The translations under genes and the position numbers were made by a program. A stretch of DNA of 46,972 bases from Alphaproteobacteria bacterium. Lineage in GTDB: Bacteria; Pseudomonadota; Alphaproteobacteria; Micavibrionales; UBA2020. Below, one piece after another: positions 1-6,792 of this stretch. Location of the stretch: contig JAUXOC010000088.1 in assembly GCA_030682495.1 (NCBI GenBank), forward strand, positions 1-46,972. The letters run 5' to 3'. Position 1 is the first letter of the stretch. Each line of letters begins with the position of its first letter. The notes under the pieces were generated by a model. The model saw nothing but the letters and a program-made list of their open reading frames with translations, did no database searches and was not told the DNA's origin.

Positions 1-156
1 TGCGTTATCTTGCCCATGCATCTTTTGCTGAAAAAATACTGGCCGCTTAAATCTGTCGCGCCAAAAAACCTGCCCAAGTAAATGACAGGATAATCCGCCC
101 TACCCTTTAGCCCGTCCAGCGCCTGATTGTCGGCAACCTGACGCGAGAATAAGAGA
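1..156. other. left-edge segment, gene ends uncertain
   Basis: Two short open frames run off the left edge. On the + strand a frame ends at a TAA at 48-50 with a plausible protein tail (YLAHASFAEKILAA), which could be the end of a gene entering from the left. On the - strand a frame without a visible start stays open from about 215 to the edge. They cannot both be coding over the same stretch and neither is long enough to identify. No terminator hairpin with a T-run is visible. Confidence 0.25.
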
Positions 157-1218
157 TCACTCGAAAATGTTTTTTTTGCGCGTACCGCCGCCGCCGTGCA
201 AATCAAGATAATCGATCAGTCTCAGCACCGATGCGATTTCACCGCGTATCTCCTCTGGAATTTCCGAATCGCGCAGGCTCTCGCCGAGCATGCCTCTAAA
301 CAGGAGGTTGTACAGAAACCAAATCCCATCGCCGCGGCCGCGACTGCTTTTATCCAGACGCCAAACTTCAGCCGGAACAAAACTGAATTCATCGATATTG
401 ACCAGTAACAGCAGGCGGTTCTCTCTGAGACCAAGGGAAAGAGGGCGGCGGAAGAACGCCCTTTCCAGATCATCAATCCGCTGTACCATCGCCGGATGCA
501 TCAGATAGCGCGCTTCAACCTGGTCATTCGTATACACGTTATATTTTTTTTCGAAAGACGGATCGACCATATCCGCACGTTCCAAACCCGCGACACGGCT
601 ATTGAAAAACTCCATAATACGATAACCCTGCGGCACCATAATTGTATGGCCAAAAACAGGATTCGGCAGCTCCACCATGACCGCCATCATTTTCCAACGG
701 TGGCTGCGATTTCCCTCCTCGCACACAAACTCTATTTCAGAAAAGGAAATTTCCGCCCCTTTGTACTCTCCGTAAAAAGCGCCGTGAGACTGATAGTCGT
801 GATATTCGGAAAGAATGCCAAAGTACTGTATATCCGCAGGAGCTATCTCCATACGGGCGCTGTAGCTCATGCCAAAAATCCGCGCAATAGCGGGAAGCAC
901 CGTCACCTGATACTGCTCTGCATAAGCGATTTTCGGCTCTCTGATCCAAAGGGAAAGGATATAAAAAGCATTGATGATTAAAATCGCGGACGCCAAAAAC
1001 CATCCTACTTTTCCGCCCTCTCCTTCAAATGAAGGGAGCGTCACAAGCCACAGAAGAACCGGCATCGACAGGATCATAATATTGCGGCGCTTGAGGAATT
1101 CTCTTTCGAAAAGCTTCCGGCGCATATCCAGCGCGGGAAACTCTTTTCGCATCAGCTTACGGATTTCTTCTTTCTGCACCGCATGCAGGCTGTCCTCCGG
1201 ACGGGCGTCCATATCCAC
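157..1218 (-). CDS. DUF3137-like membrane-anchored protein
   Basis: 353-residue protein. Two adjacent hydrophobic segments lie at roughly residues 45-65 and 70-92 (IMILSMPVLLWLV and WFLASAILIINAFYIL), followed by a large soluble domain. That domain carries the AFYGEYKGAEISFSEIE pattern (around 147-163), which recalls the DUF3137 family, whose function is unknown. The C-terminus is Gly/Lys rich (HGGGGTRKKN). It starts 5 bases after the fliP stop on the same strand, so it is probably the last gene of the fhlB-fliO-fliP transcript. That position hints at, but does not prove, a flagellar or envelope role. The family assignment is by eye and moderate. Confidence 0.75.
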   Translation of the reverse strand: MDMDARPEDSLHAVQKEEIRKLMRKEFPALDMRRKLFEREFLKRRNIMILSMPVLLWLVTLPSFEGEGGKVGWFLASAILIINAFYILSLWIREPKIAYAEQYQVTVLPAIARIFGMSYSARMEIAPADIQYFGILSEYHDYQSHGAFYGEYKGAEISFSEIEFVCEEGNRSHRWKMMAVMVELPNPVFGHTIMVPQGYRIMEFFNSRVAGLERADMVDPSFEKKYNVYTNDQVEARYLMHPAMVQRIDDLERAFFRRPLSLGLRENRLLLLVNIDEFSFVPAEVWRLDKSSRGRGDGIWFLYNLLFRGMLGESLRDSEIPEEIRGEIASVLRLIDYLDLHGGGGTRKKNIFE

Positions 1219-1223
1219 GCCCC

Positions 1224-2012
1224 CTACCCGCCATAGCTTTTAACGAGCGACCCCGCGATCAGGTACCAGCCGTCGACCAGCACGAAAAAGATAATCTTGA
1301 ACGGCAGGGCGATCATGACGGGGGGGAGCATCATCATACCCATCGACATCAAAATAGACGCCGTCACCATGTCGATGACAAGGAAGGGCAGAAACAGCAA
1401 AAAGCCGATTTCAAAGGCACGGCGCAGCTCCGAGATCATAAAGGACGGAATGACGACCTGCATCGGCACGGCCATGGCGTCTTCGACGGGTTCGGTTTTG
1501 CTGAGCCCCATAAAGAGCGCAAGATCTTTTTCGCGCGTATGCTTGAGCATGAATTCCTTGAACGGCACGGCGGCTTTTTCGATGCCTTCGATCTCGCTGA
1601 TTTCCTCGGCCATCATCGGGCGAATGCCCTGATCATAGGCCGCCTGAAATGTCGGCATCATAATGAACAGCGTCAGGAACATGGCAAGACTGACCAAGAC
1701 CGTATTCGGCGGCGTTTGCTGCGCGCCGATGGCGGTGCGCAAAAAAGACAGAACGACAACGATACGCGTGAACGATGTCATCATCATCAGAATACTCGGC
1801 GCCAGCGACAAGATCGTCAGCAGCATCACCATCTGCACGATGCGTGTTGCAACCGAACCGCCACCCTCTGCACCACCATCTGCCGTAGCCGTAGGGCCGC
1901 CGAGGTTGAGGGTCAGGCTCTGGGCAAACGCATCCTGCGGCAGCAGAAAGGCCAAAGCACCCGCCATAAGCCCCAGCATCAACAGCCATAACCGCGTTTT
2001 TTTAGCCGGCAT
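1224..2012 (-). CDS. fliP: flagellar type III export gate protein FliP
   Basis: Core membrane component of the flagellar export gate; FliP forms the central pore with FliQ and FliR inside the MS ring. The open frame extends upstream, but the ATG at 2012 is chosen because it yields a signal-like N-terminus (KKTRLWLLMLGLMAGALAF, then LPQDAFAQ), which FliP proteins typically have. That gives 262 residues, near the usual 245-260. Family signatures are clear: SLAPSILMMMTSFTRIVVVLSFLR, then the MMPTFQAAYDQGIRPMM stretch, then C-terminal helices (FLLFLPFLVIDMVTASILMSMGMMMLPP). The start lies inside the 3' end of fliO, an 11-base overlap that implies translational coupling. The product should be inserted in the inner membrane at the flagellar base. 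Confidence 0.97.
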   Translation of the reverse strand: MPAKKTRLWLLMLGLMAGALAFLLPQDAFAQSLTLNLGGPTATADGGAEGGGSVATRIVQMVMLLTILSLAPSILMMMTSFTRIVVVLSFLRTAIGAQQTPPNTVLVSLAMFLTLFIMMPTFQAAYDQGIRPMMAEEISEIEGIEKAAVPFKEFMLKHTREKDLALFMGLSKTEPVEDAMAVPMQVVIPSFMISELRRAFEIGFLLFLPFLVIDMVTASILMSMGMMMLPPVMIALPFKIIFFVLVDGWYLIAGSLVKSYGG

Positions 2013-2361
2013 TCTGGGCATCCTTTTGCTGGGGCATCGCGGCGGTTTCGACAGTATTTTCGGCGGCATTTTCAGCAGCGACGGGAATATCCCCCTCCAC
2101 CAGCAAATCGCCACCCGGCCCGCCGATGACAATCAGATGTTCGCGGTCATCGCGGCGCACCAGCACGAGGCGGCGGCGCGTATCGAGCGGCAGATGTTCG
2201 ACAATTTTCAAACGCCGTTTGCCGCCCGCCGTCATACCGGGCGTGGCAAGGCCGAGCTTTTTCATCAGCCACGAAAAACCGAACATCAGCGCCACGACAA
2301 AGGCGAAGGCGAAAATCACCTTCAGATACATCTCGCCGCTGTCGAGCCCTGCCGCGTCCAT
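2002..2361 (-). CDS. fliO: flagellar biosynthesis protein FliO
   Basis: 119-residue small membrane protein with one TM segment (residues 11-30, MYLKVIFAFAFVVALMFGF) followed by a cytoplasmic domain with the FliO pattern KRRLKIVEHLPLDTRRRLVLVRRDDREHLIVIGG (about 48-81). FliO helps assemble or stabilise the FliP ring during export-gate formation. The tail after residue 90 is Ala/Glu/Gln rich and probably disordered. Gene order fliO-fliP with an 11-base overlap agrees with the call. It begins 3 bases after the preceding gene's stop. Confidence 0.93.
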   Translation of the reverse strand: MDAAGLDSGEMYLKVIFAFAFVVALMFGFSWLMKKLGLATPGMTAGGKRRLKIVEHLPLDTRRRLVLVRRDDREHLIVIGGPGGDLLVEGDIPVAAENAAENTVETAAMPQQKDAQNAG

Positions 2362-2364
2362 GAA

Positions 2365-2646
2365 TTAACGCTCCCCGCTGTCGATTTTTATTTGCTGTTC
2401 CTGCATCGACTTGGCGAGTTTTTCCAGCTCGGTAATCAGCACGCCCATTTGCGCTTCGTAGACCTGCGCGTCTTCTTGCGACAAAGAAGCAACGACATCG
2501 CAAATCTGCATCACCTTGTCGTCCAGCCCGTCGAGATCCATGATCTCGCCCAGATGGACGCGGCGGTCGCAGTCCTTGACGTAGTCGAGAACCGATTTGA
2601 GTTGCTGGGCAATGTCGCCGGTGTCAGGCGCCTGTGGGTTGGTCAT
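2365..2646 (-). CDS. small coiled-coil protein in the fliOP operon
   Basis: 93 residues with the ATG at 2646 (MTNPQAPDT). A longer in-frame start at 2727 would lie entirely within the FlhB-like gene and is less likely. Its start overlaps the end of that gene by 23 bases and its stop is 3 bases before fliO. The sequence is acidic and helical with heptad-like spacing (LITELEKLAKSMQEQQIKI near the C-terminus) and a DGLDDKVMQICDVVASL region. There is no membrane segment or signal peptide. I do not recognise a family. Tight packing between an FlhB-domain protein and FliO suggests a cytoplasmic accessory factor of the export apparatus, but this is inference only. Confidence 0.7.
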   Translation of the reverse strand: MTNPQAPDTGDIAQQLKSVLDYVKDCDRRVHLGEIMDLDGLDDKVMQICDVVASLSQEDAQVYEAQMGVLITELEKLAKSMQEQQIKIDSGER

Positions 2647-2977
2647 CGGGTGTGCCGTCCTTGTTGTCGCTTTTGCTAGATTGATACGTTCCGTTCGCTT
2701 TGTAAACATAGGCCAGCACTTCGGCAATGGCGAGCAGTGCCTCGCTCGGTATTTCGCTGTCGATTTCGATGGCGGCGAGCATCTGGGCGAGGTCTTTGTC
2801 TTCCCGCACCTTGACGCCGTTCTGGAAAGCGATTTCGATGATCTGCTCGGCCAGCTTGCCGTAGCCCGCCGCCACGACTTTGGGCAGGGCGCTTTCTTCT
2901 ATTCCATATTTCTTGAGCGCCACGGCGGCAGTGCGGCGGCTTTTTTCCGGTGTTTCTTTTTCGCTGTCTGCTGTCAT
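2624..2977 (-). CDS. stand-alone FlhB C-terminal-domain protein (FhlB-like)
   Basis: 117 residues that align with the cytoplasmic C-terminal part of FlhB: AAVALKKYGIEESALPKVVAAGYGKLAEQIIEIAFQNGVKV, followed by an L-A-x-M-L segment and IPSEALLAIAEVLAYVYKANG. The autocleavage NPTH tetrapeptide of FlhB is absent; the equivalent positions read RRTA. Such FlhB paralogues without membrane helices occur in many flagellated bacteria and can partly replace the cleaved FlhB domain in export-specificity switching. First gene of the leftward operon. An RBS-like AAGGGGA lies just upstream of the ATG at 2977. The C-terminus (DNKDGTPDDQPTGA) looks disordered. Confidence 0.88.
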   Translation of the reverse strand: MTADSEKETPEKSRRTAAVALKKYGIEESALPKVVAAGYGKLAEQIIEIAFQNGVKVREDKDLAQMLAAIEIDSEIPSEALLAIAEVLAYVYKANGTYQSSKSDNKDGTPDDQPTGA

Positions 2978-3005
2978 GCGGCGCTTCCCCTTCAGCTGCG
3001 CGCCC

Positions 3006-3033
3006 AGTCTAGCAAAAATGAACCAAAGCTTAA
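3006..3033 (-). promoter_or_regulatory. possible sigma-70 promoter for the fhlB-fliO-fliP operon
   Basis: Read leftward, TTAAGC (3033-3028) and TAGACT (3011-3006) are separated by 16 bases and lie about 30 bases upstream of the fhlB start. The match to consensus is moderate and no other signal is obvious in this half of the divergent gap (2978-3177). Confidence 0.3.
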
Positions 3034-3126
3034 CGTCCTTATTGCACCCGCGCGCAAAGAAACTCTCCCGCCCCGAATCGGCTGTGCTATAGTCGGGTTG
3101 GGGAGATTTAGACGTCTATACAGTTA

Positions 3127-3142
3127 TGGCACGGAGCTTGCA
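3127..3142 (+). promoter_or_regulatory. sigma-54 promoter of the flgB operon
   Basis: TGGCACG-GAGC-TTGCA is a near-perfect match to the -24/-12 consensus (TGGCACG-N4-TTGCW), with the GG and GC elements correctly spaced. Transcription would start near 3153, about 25 bases upstream of the flgB ATG. Sigma-54 control of early or middle basal-body operons is established in Caulobacter and other alphaproteobacteria, usually with a FlbD-type activator. I could not pick out an activator site. Confidence 0.85.
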
Positions 3143-3177
3143 TTGCTTCTGTTGATACCTGTGCGAAGGGGTAAAAA

Positions 3178-3645
3178 ATGACCACTCAAAATCTGACACT
3201 GCTCAAGGCGATGGTGCAAAAAATGGACTGGCTGGAAGAACGCCAGAAAGTCATCGCGCAGAATATCGCCAATGCCGATACACCCGGCTATCGTCCGAAT
3301 GAAATAACTCCTATTAATTTCAAGGCGATGCTGTCGAAAACCTCCAGTTCACTTTCACTGAATGCCGGCATTGCCGGCATCGGCGCAGGCAGCGCCGCAC
3401 CGGTGGCCTCTGGCCTTGCTGTCACCAACGCGGCACATATGAGTGTAGGTGGCGCTTCAGCTGGCGCCGTTAACTCGCAGGAAAGAGAGCAAAAAAGGCC
3501 CTATGAAGTCGCCCCGGCAGGAAATGCCGTGGTGCTGGAAGAGCAGCTTTTGAAAATGAACGATACCTATACAAGCCATCGCTTCATTACCAATTTGTAC
3601 CAAAAAAACATCGATATGCTGAAAACAGCTATCAGGTCGCAATAA
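3178..3645 (+). CDS. flgB: flagellar basal-body proximal rod protein FlgB
   Basis: 155 residues; proximal rod subunit exported through the flagellar type III system without a signal peptide. The N-terminal rod signature is clear (MDWLEERQKVIAQNIANADTPGYRP, residues 16-40), as is the C-terminal helix (LEEQLLKMNDTYTSHRFITNLYQKNIDMLKTAI). The middle (about 60-100) is an unusually Gly/Ala/Ser-rich stretch (GIAGIGAGSAAPVASG) that makes the protein longer than the common 130-140 residues. Strong RBS (AAGGGG) before the ATG. First gene of the sigma-54 operon. Confidence 0.96.
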   Translation: MTTQNLTLLKAMVQKMDWLEERQKVIAQNIANADTPGYRPNEITPINFKAMLSKTSSSLSLNAGIAGIGAGSAAPVASGLAVTNAAHMSVGGASAGAVNSQEREQKRPYEVAPAGNAVVLEEQLLKMNDTYTSHRFITNLYQKNIDMLKTAIRSQ

Positions 3646-3674
3646 GACAACAGGTTAAGTAACGGGAGGATCGT

Positions 3675-4085
3675 ATGGATCTCGTCAAAGCGATGGCACT
3701 GGCCGCACAGGGGATGAAGGCGCAGGGCGTGCGCATGAAGGTCATTTCAGAGAACCTTGCCAATGCCGACACCACCCCCTCCGCTGCCGGACAAGACCCG
3801 TACCGCCGTCAGGTCGTTACCTTTAAAAACGAAATGGACCGCACCGAAGGCGTGCGCCATGTGTCGGTCGACCGGATTGAAAACGACAAAAGCGATTTCC
3901 TGATCAAATACGACCCCAGCCACCCTGCGGCCGACGAACTGGGCTATATCCGCACCCCCAACGTCAATAGCCTGATCGAGATGATGGACATGCGCGAGGC
4001 GCAGCGGTCGTACGAAGCCAACCTTGGCGTGATTGAAATGTCGCGCGCCATGCTGATGCGCATGGTCGATTTGCTGCGCAGCTGA
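3675..4085 (+). CDS. flgC: flagellar basal-body proximal rod protein FlgC
   Basis: 136 residues; proximal rod subunit that works with FlgB, FlgF and FliE. Signature N-terminal helix MKVISENLANADTTP (residues 22-36), the conserved DPSHPAADELGYIRTPNVN segment (about 79-97), and the C-terminal helix EMMDMREAQRSYEANLGVIEMSRAMLMR. Preceded by a strong RBS (GGGAGG). It follows flgB by 29 bases in the same operon. The length is normal for the family. Confidence 0.97.
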   Translation: MDLVKAMALAAQGMKAQGVRMKVISENLANADTTPSAAGQDPYRRQVVTFKNEMDRTEGVRHVSVDRIENDKSDFLIKYDPSHPAADELGYIRTPNVNSLIEMMDMREAQRSYEANLGVIEMSRAMLMRMVDLLRS

Positions 4086-4114
4086 TATAATATAAAGACA
4101 GAAGGAATACAGAT

Positions 4115-4468
4115 ATGGTAAACATTAATGACGCAGCCGGTGCTTATCTGAACACCCTGAAACAGGTGCAGGGCGGCGGTGCTGCGGCAGATATTGCAAA
4201 GGGCGGCTTCGCCGCCGATATCGCAAAAGGCAGCGCCCTCCCCGCCGGTGCGCCGTCTTTTGGCGAAATTCTGAAACAATCCGCCCAGAGCGCCATCGAT
4301 GCACAGCACCGCAGCGAAAAAACCGCCGCGGCCTCCCTGCTTGGTCAGGCCGATATGACGGACGTGCTACAGGCCGTCAACGACGCCGAAGTCGCGCTGA
4401 ACACAGTCCTTGCGGTCAGGGACAGAGTGGTGCAAGCTTATCAGGAAATCATGCGCACGCCCATCTGA
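4115..4468 (+). CDS. fliE: flagellar hook-basal body complex protein FliE
   Basis: 117 residues; FliE links the MS ring to the proximal rod and is among the first exported substrates. The family core is SFGEILKQSAQSAID, then the C-terminal MTDVLQAVNDAEVALNTVLAVRDRVVQAYQEIMRTPI, which matches the conserved FliE tail. The N-terminal third contains an imperfect duplication (ADIAKGGF then ADIAKGSA, about residues 26-43), which is unusual. RBS GAAGGA. Its place between flgC and fliQ fits the operon. Confidence 0.95.
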   Translation: MVNINDAAGAYLNTLKQVQGGGAAADIAKGGFAADIAKGSALPAGAPSFGEILKQSAQSAIDAQHRSEKTAAASLLGQADMTDVLQAVNDAEVALNTVLAVRDRVVQAYQEIMRTPI

Positions 4469-4522
4469 CGGGGCTTTCCGTACAGCCAGGGCCGCCGCAG
4501 CCAAAAACGAAGGCGCAGCCCG

Positions 4523-4789
4523 ATGAACGAAGCTGAAATCATCGACATCACCCGCGAAGCGATCCTGCTGGTTATCCGGATCGCAGGGCCGATCATGATG
4601 GTCGGGCTGGTCACGGGTCTGATTATCGCACTGGTACAGGCGCTGACGCAAATTCAGGAAATGACCCTCGCCTTCGTGCCCAAGATCATCACCATCTTCC
4701 TCGCTATTTTCCTGCTGCTGCCGATGATGGCGCAGGCGCTGATTGCCTTCACCGAAAAAATCGCCGACAAGATCGTCGGCATCAGCTAG
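4523..4789 (+). CDS. fliQ: flagellar export gate protein FliQ
   Basis: 88 residues, two TM helices (about 15-38 and 50-75). Family features: AGPIMMVGLVTGLIIALVQALTQIQEMTL and FVPKIITIFLAIFLLLPMM. FliQ joins FliP and FliR in the export gate in the inner membrane. The length is exactly typical. It is separated from fliR by 10 bases. Confidence 0.97.
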   Translation: MNEAEIIDITREAILLVIRIAGPIMMVGLVTGLIIALVQALTQIQEMTLAFVPKIITIFLAIFLLLPMMAQALIAFTEKIADKIVGIS

Positions 4790-4799
4790 GCGCGGGGCA

Positions 4800-5573
4800 A
4801 TGGAATCCCTGCTGCAACAAATCGTCGTCGGCAACCTTTTTGCCTTCTTGCTGATTTTTATGCGCTTTGGCACGGCGCTGATGCTGATGCCCGGCATCGG
4901 CGACAGTTTCGTGACGCCGCAAATACGGCTGCTCTTTGCCATTTCTTTTTGTTTTATTCTGACGCCCGTGCTGGCAACGGCCTTGCCCGCCATACCCGCC
5001 GCTACCCCCGCGCTGATCCTGCTATTACTGTCCGAAGCGTTTATCGGCCTGTTTATCGGCACGGTCATGCGTATCCTGATCTCCGCACTTGATACGGCCG
5101 GTGCAGCAATTTCGCTGCAGGCAGGCTTTGCCAACGCCATGGTTTTCAACCCCGCAACCGCGACGCAGGGATCTCTGATCGGCGCCCTGTATTCGATGCT
5201 GGGGCTGACGCTGATTTTCGTGACCAACCTGCACCATTTTTTGCTGGAAACGGTGGCGGACAGCTATATCCTCTTTCCCGCGCAGGGGCTGTTTCCCGAC
5301 ACGGGATCCGTCTCCAACATCATCGCGCGCAGCGTTTCGGTTGCCTTTGCGACCGGCATACAGATTGCGCTGCCGTTTATCGTTGTCGGCCTGCTTGTTC
5401 ACGTCACCTTTGGTCTTTTGGGGCGGTTGATGCCGCAGATCCAGATTTTCTTCCTCGCCCTGCCGGTGCAGATCCTGATGAGCCTTATCATGCTGACCAT
5501 GGTTTTGTCGGCGGGTATGCTGTTCTGGCTTAACAATTATGCGGGTGCACTGTCGCGCCTGCTCGGCCTTTAG
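4800..5573 (+). CDS. fliR: flagellar export gate protein FliR
   Basis: 257 residues from the ATG at 4800 (MESLLQQIVVG). The frame is open further upstream but that part overlaps fliQ and does not resemble FliR. Six or so TM segments. Recognisable features: FMRFGTALMLMPGIGDSFVTPQIRLLFAISF, GLFIGTVMRILISALDTAGAAISLQAGFANAMVFNP, and the C-terminal PQIQIFFLALPVQILMSLIMLTMVLS. Part of the FliPQR export gate. It follows fliQ and precedes flhB, the usual order. Confidence 0.97.
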   Translation: MESLLQQIVVGNLFAFLLIFMRFGTALMLMPGIGDSFVTPQIRLLFAISFCFILTPVLATALPAIPAATPALILLLLSEAFIGLFIGTVMRILISALDTAGAAISLQAGFANAMVFNPATATQGSLIGALYSMLGLTLIFVTNLHHFLLETVADSYILFPAQGLFPDTGSVSNIIARSVSVAFATGIQIALPFIVVGLLVHVTFGLLGRLMPQIQIFFLALPVQILMSLIMLTMVLSAGMLFWLNNYAGALSRLLGL

Positions 5574-5585
5574 GGGAGGAATGCC

Positions 5586-6665
5586 ATGGCCGAAGGCGAC
5601 GAGAATACAGACAAGAGTCAAAAGACAGAAGACCCCACCGCCCGAAAACTGGAAGAAGCGCACAAGCGCGGGCAAGTTATCCAAAGCCGCGAAGTCAACA
5701 ACTGGCTGATGCTGTTTGCGGGTACGCTGATCGTCGGCATGGCCGGCCCCGGACTGATGGGCGCGATCAAAGACCGGCTGCAAGTATTTTTTGAATTGGC
5801 GCATGCCCTGCCGACCGACCCTGTGGGCTTGCGCGGTGTCGTCGGTGATCTTTTGCTCGATATCGGCGCCATCCTCGCCCTGCCGTTTCTGGCGCTGATG
5901 TTTACGGGCTTCATGTCCGGATTTGTGCAGGTGGGGCCGTTGTTTACGCCGGAGCCGATGAAGCCGAGCCTGTCCAAAATCTCCCCCATCAAGGGGTTCG
6001 AGCGTCTGTTTTCACTGCGCTCCGTCGTCGAGTTCCTCAAGGGCGTCATCAAGCTTGTCATTATCTTCGGCGCCTGCCTGATGGTGCTTTATCCGTACTT
6101 TGGCGGTGTGGAGCATTTCGTCGGGCAGGAATTGACCGATGCGCTCTATGACCTGCGCATGCTGTTTATCCGCATGATGGCGGCGGCACTGGGCATTCTC
6201 TTCGTCGTCGCCGTTCTCGATTACATGTATCAGCGCTACGATTTCATGAAAAAAATGATGATGAGCAAGCAGGAGATCAAAGAGGAATTCAAACAGACCG
6301 AAGGGGATCCGCACATCAAAGGCAAGCTGCGCCAGCTGCGTGAACAGCGCGCGCGCCAGCGCATGATGCAGGCCGTGCCGGAAGCCGACGTGGTCATCAC
6401 CAACCCGACCCACTACGCCATCGCCCTTAAATACGACACGCTGAATATGGATGCGCCGGTGCTGGTCGCCAAAGGCACGGATGCGGTGGCCGAGCGTATC
6501 CGCGCGCTGGCCAAGGACAATAAAATCCCGCTGGTCGAAAACCCGGCGCTGGCGCGCGCGCTCTTCGATGGCATGGATCTTGGCCAGATGATCCCGCCCG
6601 AGCATTTCAAGGCCGTAGCAGAAGTCATTTCCTACGTTTTCCGCCTCAAAGGTCGCAAGCTCTGA
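5586..6665 (+). CDS. flhB: flagellar export switch protein FlhB
   Basis: 359 residues. Four TM helices in the N-terminal half, then a cytoplasmic domain. N-terminal signature EDPTARKLEEAHKRGQVIQSREVNNW (about 17-42). The conserved linker MSKQEIKEEFKQTEGDP precedes the autocleavage motif NPTH at residues 273-276, followed by YAIALKYDTLNMDAPVLVAKG. FlhB self-cleaves between N and P to switch export specificity from rod/hook to filament substrates. Strong RBS (GGGGAGG). Last clear structural gene of the operon. A separate FlhB-domain paralogue is encoded at 2624-2977. Confidence 0.98.
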   Translation: MAEGDENTDKSQKTEDPTARKLEEAHKRGQVIQSREVNNWLMLFAGTLIVGMAGPGLMGAIKDRLQVFFELAHALPTDPVGLRGVVGDLLLDIGAILALPFLALMFTGFMSGFVQVGPLFTPEPMKPSLSKISPIKGFERLFSLRSVVEFLKGVIKLVIIFGACLMVLYPYFGGVEHFVGQELTDALYDLRMLFIRMMAAALGILFVVAVLDYMYQRYDFMKKMMMSKQEIKEEFKQTEGDPHIKGKLRQLREQRARQRMMQAVPEADVVITNPTHYAIALKYDTLNMDAPVLVAKGTDAVAERIRALAKDNKIPLVENPALARALFDGMDLGQMIPPEHFKAVAEVISYVFRLKGRKL

Positions 6666-6725
6666 CATTCGAACGCATTATGTACAAGCAAGACGCGCCT
6701 TGCCCTGCATAGTGCGTGGATTTTT

Positions 6726-6759
6726 GGGCAAGCGGTGATAAAATAACCGCTGCCTGCCC
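6726..6759. repeat. inverted repeat between flhB and cckA
   Basis: GGGCA-AGCGGT and ACCGCT-GCC-TGCCC flank an A/T-rich 9-base centre (GATAAAATA). The structure lies in the 127-base gap before cckA. There is no T-run after the stem, so it is a poor intrinsic terminator. It could be an operator or a hairpin in the cckA leader. Confidence 0.45.
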
Positions 6760-6792
6760 GCGACAAGACCACCCCAAGGGAGAGACGACCAC

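Noticed and set aside
4860-4885. TTTGGCACGGCGCTGATGC as a sigma-54 promoter within fliR
   Set aside because: The -12 element does not fit (TGATG instead of TTGC) and it is inside a coding region.
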